Part shown: piece after piece, positions 60,325-64,000 of the stretch
Position numbering within the stretch: the stretch's first letter is position 1
Layout: every line of letters begins with the position of its first letter
Assembly: GCF_038397715.1 (NCBI RefSeq)
Contig: NZ_CP151633.1
Coordinates: 3,714,783 to 3,778,782 of the forward strand
Direction: 5' to 3'
From: Microbacterium sp. LWO14-1.2
GTDB lineage: Bacteria; Actinomycetota; Actinomycetes; Actinomycetales; Microbacteriaceae
DNA: 64,000 bases
The notes under the pieces: generated by a model
Databases searched by the model: none
Told to the model about the DNA's origin: nothing
The model's input: only the letters and a program-made list of their open reading frames with translations
Program-made: the position numbers and the translations under genes

Positions 60325-61265
60325 TGGGTGCGGGACATGACCACGGGCCAACCATGACCGAAGAAGGCATGCCCGGGGACTTTCGCCGCCGGCTCTGGAT
60401 CGCTTTCGCCATCACTGCCGCCATCGTGGCGGCGCAGGGGGTTGGCTCCGTCATCACCGGCAGCCTCGCTCTGCTCACGGACACGGCGCACGCCATCACC
60501 GACGCGTCAGGACTTCTCGTCGCGCTCATCGCGGCAACGTTGATGCTGCGCCCGCCGAGCTCGAAGCGCACCTGGGGCTTTCGACGGATTGAAGTGTTAG
60601 CAGCACTCGCTCAAGCGGCGCTGCTGCTGGCGGTCGGAACCTACGCGGCAATCGAAGGTATCCGTCGCCTGTTCGAGCCGCCAGAGGTACCAGCGGGGGA
60701 GTTGCTCGTCTTCGGCATCATCGGCCTCACCGCCAATATCGTTGCAATCGCGGTGCTCGCATCGAGTCGTGGCGCGAACTTCAACATGAGGGCCGCTTTC
60801 CTCGAAGTTCTCAACGATGCTCTTGGTTCACTCGGTGTCATCGTCGCGGCCATCGTCATCGCGACGACAGGGTTTCAGCAGGCAGATGCTCTCGCAGGAA
60901 TGCTCATCGCCGCTCTCATCGTCCCCCGCGCGTTCATGTTGATGCGTGAGACCGGCAGTGTTCTCATGGAGTTCACTCCCAAAGGCCTGGACCTCGAGGA
61001 CGTGCGGGCGCACATTCTCAAGCTCGGGCATGTAGTCGATGTGCATGACGTTCACGCATCCACCGTGGCCACTGGGTTGCCCACGCTGAGCGCGCACATC
61101 GTAGTTCGCGACGAGTGCTTCCAGAACGGACACGCCATGACGGTGTTGGCTGACATTCGGGAATGTGTGGCTGAACACTTCGAAGTTTCGGTCGCGCACT
61201 CGACCTTCCAACTGGAGACCGAGACGGTCGCCGACCACGAGTCAACGTCTGTCCGGCATGCATAG
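60324..61265 (+). CDS. Cation diffusion facilitator (CDF) family metal exporter
   Basis: 313 aa. A short His-containing N-terminus (GAGHDHGP) is followed by six transmembrane segments and a cytoplasmic domain of about 95 residues. The TM2 metal site is His56 and Asp60 (LTDTAHAITD). The TM5 partner site is Glu161 and Asp165 (FLEVLNDALGS) where zinc exporters usually have His-Asp. It should export a divalent cation such as Zn, Cd or Co by proton exchange. Directly coupled to the ArsR-type regulator. Confidence 0.88.
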   Translation: MGAGHDHGPTMTEEGMPGDFRRRLWIAFAITAAIVAAQGVGSVITGSLALLTDTAHAITDASGLLVALIAATLMLRPPSSKRTWGFRRIEVLAALAQAALLLAVGTYAAIEGIRRLFEPPEVPAGELLVFGIIGLTANIVAIAVLASSRGANFNMRAAFLEVLNDALGSLGVIVAAIVIATTGFQQADALAGMLIAALIVPRAFMLMRETGSVLMEFTPKGLDLEDVRAHILKLGHVVDVHDVHASTVATGLPTLSAHIVVRDECFQNGHAMTVLADIRECVAEHFEVSVAHSTFQLETETVADHESTSVRHA

Positions 61266-61417
61266 GTGGACGCGGCTTACCGCGCTGCCTCAAGGTGATG
61301 CTGCTCCGATACGCGCCGAACGCTCGCTCTGACACTCGCTGAAGCACAACTTCAGTGGTGATGCGTCCAAACCCCGAACTTCCATCACGAGGTCCGTCGA
61401 CTCGGCAACCGAAGTCG

Positions 61418-63496
61418 TCACCGCGAGAATCCGATCCCGCGGCGTCGGGCGGCACGGACGCCATTGAGGATGACGATGACTTCGGCGACCTCGTGTACAA
61501 GGACGACACCAGCGAGGCCGAGAACGCCGAACAAGGCGAGGGGGAACAGAACGACGATGATGGCCAGGGCGAGTGCGATGTTGATGGTCATGATACGGCG
61601 TCCGCGGCGGGCGTGGGCGAGGGCTGCGGGGATGAGGCGCAGATCGTTGCCGGTGAAGGCGATGTCGGCGGATTCGATGGCCGCAGCTGAGCCTTTCACA
61701 CCCATCGCGATCCCGACGGTCGCGGTAGCAAGGGCGGGGGCGTCATTGATGCCGTCGCCGACCATGGCCGTCGGACTCTCCGTGACGAGGGCCGTGATGG
61801 CGGCGGCCTTGTCGGCAGGGAGTTGCTCAGCGCGTACGTCGCTGATGCCGGCGCGGGCGGCGAGGGCGTAGGCGGTTCGCTGGTTGTCGCCGGTGAGCAT
61901 GACGGTGCGTATGCCCTGCGCGTTCAGCATGGAGATGGTCTCGGCGGCTTCAGGGCGCAGTTCGTCCCGCACGCCGATGAGGCCCGACACCCGACCGTCG
62001 GTCTCGACGACGACGACGGTCATACCGTCTCCGGCCATCTCGTCGGCGGGCTTGGTGAGCTCACCCAGTTCCGAGAGCCAGCGTGCGTTCCCGACCCGAA
62101 CGTGGGTGGAGCCGACGAGGCCGGTGAGGCCGTGGCCGGCATCTTCGACGACGTCTGTCGCTGCGGGGATGTCGGACGCGGCGCGAGTGATGGCGGCGGC
62201 AAGCGGGTGGGAGCTCGTGGTCTCGAGGGCGGCGGCGAGGGAGATGATCTCCTCGCGGGAGCGTCCGTGAGCAGGCACGACGGCGACGATCTCCGGCTCG
62301 TTGCGCGTGAGGGTGCCGGTCTTGTCGAGCGCGACGGTACGGATGGTGCCGAACTGTTCGAAGGCCTCGCCGGACTTGATGACCACACCGAACTTCGAGG
62401 CCGAGCCGATGGCGCTGATGACCGTCACCGGAACGGCGATGGCTAGCGCGCACGGGGACGCGGCGACGAGCACGACGAGCGCCCTCTCGATCCACAGGCC
62501 GGGATCCCCGACGATGAACCCGAACACGGCCACGAGGGCTGCGATGATGAGCACGGCCGGCACGAGCGGGCGGGCGATCCGGTCCGCCAGGCGGGCCCGC
62601 TCTCCCTTGCGGGCGTGCGCCTGCTCGACCAGCTCGACGATCTGGGTGAGGGAATTGTCGCGGCCGTCGGCGGTTGCTTCGATCCGCAACGTCGCAGCCC
62701 CGTTCACCGATCCCGCGGGGACGGCGTGTCCCGGTCCGACCTCCACCGGGATCGACTCGCCCGTCACGGCAGACGTGTCGATGCCGGAGCGGCCCTCGAC
62801 CACCACGCCATCCGTCGCGATCCGTTCTCCCGCACCGACGACGAGGATGTCGAGCTCGCGGACCTCCGCGGCGGGGATCGTCACGTCACCGTTCAGGCGC
62901 GAGACACGCACGGTCTCCGGGATCAGCGACAGCAGCGCGCGTAGTCCCTCCTTCGCCCGATCCATAGCCCGATCCTCGAGAGCTTCGGCAAGCGAGAACA
63001 GGAACGCCAGCGCTGCAGCTTCGCCCACGTGGCCGAGAGCTACGGCGCCGATGGCGGCGATGGTCATCAGAAGGCCGACGCCGAGTCGGCCCCGCACCAG
63101 GCGGCGGATCGCCCCGGGGACGAACGTGTACGCACCCGCGAGGAGTGCGACCGTCTGGAGGACAAGCGCCGGAAACGGTAGTCCGGACCACTCGAAGACA
63201 TAACCTGCCAGCAGCATCACGCCGGCAACCGCGGACGGCAGGAGCGCGGTGTCGCGCCAGAGCGGTGGCCGTTCTTCGTGCTCAGCGTCCCCGTGCGAAT
63301 GATCCGGGTCGCGGGGGGAAGCCGGTCCGCAGCAGGCGTCGTCCTCCAGGAGCGGCGTTCGCCTCGATGATGAAGAGGACGTGATGGGGTCGGGTCCGCA
63401 GCAGGCGTCTGCGGCGGCAGAGGGCTGGCGTAGCTCGAGCCGACGGACAGTTCTCGTCTGGCGTGGCTCGTCCGGGCCGCAGCATTCCTCGCTCAT
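61418..63496 (-). CDS. ctpG: P1B-type heavy-metal ATPase (CtpG/CadA-like) with three CCGP motifs
   Basis: 692 aa. Export-pump motifs are TGESIPVEVG, the membrane metal motif AASPCALAIAVP, phosphorylation site DKTGTLTRNE, HP-type TTSSHPLAAAI and GDGINDAPALA. The N-terminal ~75 residues lack a ferredoxin-like HMA domain. Instead they carry three CCGP motifs (EECCGPDEP, DACCGPDPI, DACCGPASP) and HSHGDAEHEE. SPC rather than CPC resembles Mycobacterium CtpG. Likely Cd/Zn/Pb/Co efflux. I chose ATG 63496, which overlaps the cmtR stop (ATGA). Residue 14 of the longer frame becomes residue 1. Confidence 0.88.
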   Translation of the reverse strand: MSEECCGPDEPRQTRTVRRLELRQPSAAADACCGPDPITSSSSSRRTPLLEDDACCGPASPRDPDHSHGDAEHEERPPLWRDTALLPSAVAGVMLLAGYVFEWSGLPFPALVLQTVALLAGAYTFVPGAIRRLVRGRLGVGLLMTIAAIGAVALGHVGEAAALAFLFSLAEALEDRAMDRAKEGLRALLSLIPETVRVSRLNGDVTIPAAEVRELDILVVGAGERIATDGVVVEGRSGIDTSAVTGESIPVEVGPGHAVPAGSVNGAATLRIEATADGRDNSLTQIVELVEQAHARKGERARLADRIARPLVPAVLIIAALVAVFGFIVGDPGLWIERALVVLVAASPCALAIAVPVTVISAIGSASKFGVVIKSGEAFEQFGTIRTVALDKTGTLTRNEPEIVAVVPAHGRSREEIISLAAALETTSSHPLAAAITRAASDIPAATDVVEDAGHGLTGLVGSTHVRVGNARWLSELGELTKPADEMAGDGMTVVVVETDGRVSGLIGVRDELRPEAAETISMLNAQGIRTVMLTGDNQRTAYALAARAGISDVRAEQLPADKAAAITALVTESPTAMVGDGINDAPALATATVGIAMGVKGSAAAIESADIAFTGNDLRLIPAALAHARRGRRIMTINIALALAIIVVLFPLALFGVLGLAGVVLVHEVAEVIVILNGVRAARRRGIGFSR

Positions 63497-63867
63497 CGGA
63501 TCTCCTCCATCGCCCTGTCGGTAGGCGCGCAGCATAGAGGCACGTCACAGTTCTCGTCTGTGCACGCCTCTCCGTCGTCGACCGCGAGGACCGTGTTCAC
63601 CAGCAGAGTGATGGCTCGAGTCACATGCGGATCCGCGATCTCGTACCGCGTCTGACGTCCCTCCGGCGTCGCGACCACGATGCCGCACCCTCGAAGACAC
63701 GCGAGATGGTTCGACACGTTGGTGCGAGACAGATCCAGTGCCTCGGACAAGCGCGCCGGGTATCCCGGCCCGGAAAGCAGTTCCAGCAGAATCCGAGAAC
63801 GAGTGGGGTCAGCCATGGCGCGCCCCAATCGGTTCATCACGTCGAGACGAGGAGCAATGGTCAGCAT
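63493..63867 (-). CDS. cmtR: CmtR-type Cd/Pb-sensing ArsR repressor with Cys-rich tail
   Basis: 124 aa winged-helix protein. The DNA-binding core is MADPTRSRILLELLSGPGYPARLSEALDLSRTNVSNHLACLRGCG. Cys57 and Cys61 in the recognition helix and Cys102 in the tail fall where the Mycobacterium tuberculosis CmtR ligands lie. Extra cysteines 107, 112 and 113 (ENCDVPLCC) follow. It should repress its own operon with the ATPase and be released by Cd or Pb. The ATG is 6 nt after TATAGT, predicting a leaderless mRNA. Confidence 0.9.
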   Translation of the reverse strand: MLTIAPRLDVMNRLGRAMADPTRSRILLELLSGPGYPARLSEALDLSRTNVSNHLACLRGCGIVVATPEGRQTRYEIADPHVTRAITLLVNTVLAVDDGEACTDENCDVPLCCAPTDRAMEEIR

Positions 63868-63873
63868 GCAATG

Positions 63874-63879
63874 ACTATA
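63874..63879 (-). promoter_or_regulatory. Predicted -10 element of the cmtR-ATPase operon (minus strand)
   Basis: On the minus strand TATAGT lies 6 nt before the cmtR ATG. TTGAAA lies 19 nt further upstream as a possible -35. Confidence 0.55.
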
Positions 63880-63963
63880 CAGTGCTTGCTGACTTATCTT
63901 TCAACAGACCGGTGCGCTCGAGCTCTGGGTTCGGGTGTGGAGTTGCGCCGGGCGACCGCAACG

Positions 63964-63969
63964 TAGACT
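63964..63969 (+). promoter_or_regulatory. Predicted -10 element, leaderless gene at right edge
   Basis: TAGACT lies 7 nt before ATG 63977. TTGCGC 15 nt upstream may be the -35. Confidence 0.45.
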
Positions 63970-63976
63970 GGAGAGG

Positions 63977-64000
63977 ATGATGCCGCGCACGGACACCGGA
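63977..64000 (+). CDS. Start of an unidentified gene (3' end outside window)
   Basis: Only eight codons are visible (MMPRTDTG), so no function can be given. The start is supported by a promoter hexamer in the same spacing as other leaderless genes here. A second ATG at 63980 is possible. It is divergent from cmtR. Confidence 0.4.

Overview
The window is 64 kb of very GC-rich bacterial DNA. Codons overwhelmingly end in G or C, genes are packed with 1-17 bp overlaps, and GTG starts are common. Gene order and gene content (PyrR-led pyrimidine operon, actinobacterial IHF domain, PdtaR-type ANTAR regulator, CmtR/CtpG-type metal genes) point to an actinomycete, most probably Microbacteriaceae and close to Microbacterium. 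That assignment is an inference from gene content and composition, not from a marker-gene search.

Layout. From 1 to 5.6 kb lie the end of mltG and the shikimate block aroE-aroC-aroK-aroB-aroQ, then efp-nusB. From 5.7 to 10.3 kb lie a SNF2-type helicase and a two-domain metallo-beta-lactamase/Rieske protein. From 10.3 to 19.9 kb is the pyrimidine operon pyrR-pyrB-pyrC-(membrane protein)-carA-carB-pyrF, running into a guanylate kinase fused to an actinobacterial IHF domain. From 19.9 to 26.6 kb are rpoZ, metK, priA, fmt, rsmB and rpe. From 26.6 to 32.6 kb are hisE-hisG-hisF-hisI and a tryptophan block (membrane protein, small membrane protein, trpC-trpB-trpA) that lacks trpE. From 32.6 to 41.3 kb are lgt, gltB-gltD and pyk, ended by a strong hairpin. 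Together these supply aromatic amino acids, nucleotides, SAM, histidine, tryptophan and glutamate, plus translation factors.

From 41.3 to 58.3 kb the genes are mostly single units: three alpha/beta hydrolases, tRNA-Leu(CAA), an ANTAR response regulator, a GNAT acetyltransferase, a coiled-coil protein made of 21-bp repeats, a thioesterase, polA (its stop codon sits in a 16-bp tandem repeat), a DUF885 metallohydrolase, a luciferase-like oxidoreductase, two MFS transporters, an SGNH hydrolase, a formylglycine-generating-enzyme-like protein, an arginase-like protein and hypotheticals. Many of these units share a TAnnnT hexamer 6-7 nt before the start codon, which implies leaderless mRNAs.

From 58.3 kb to the right edge the character changes. 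About 1.5 kb has no convincing gene. Two metal-homeostasis modules follow, arsR-CDF on the + strand and cmtR-ctpG-like ATPase on the - strand, and a new divergent gene begins at the edge. This end looks like accessory DNA added to a conserved backbone.
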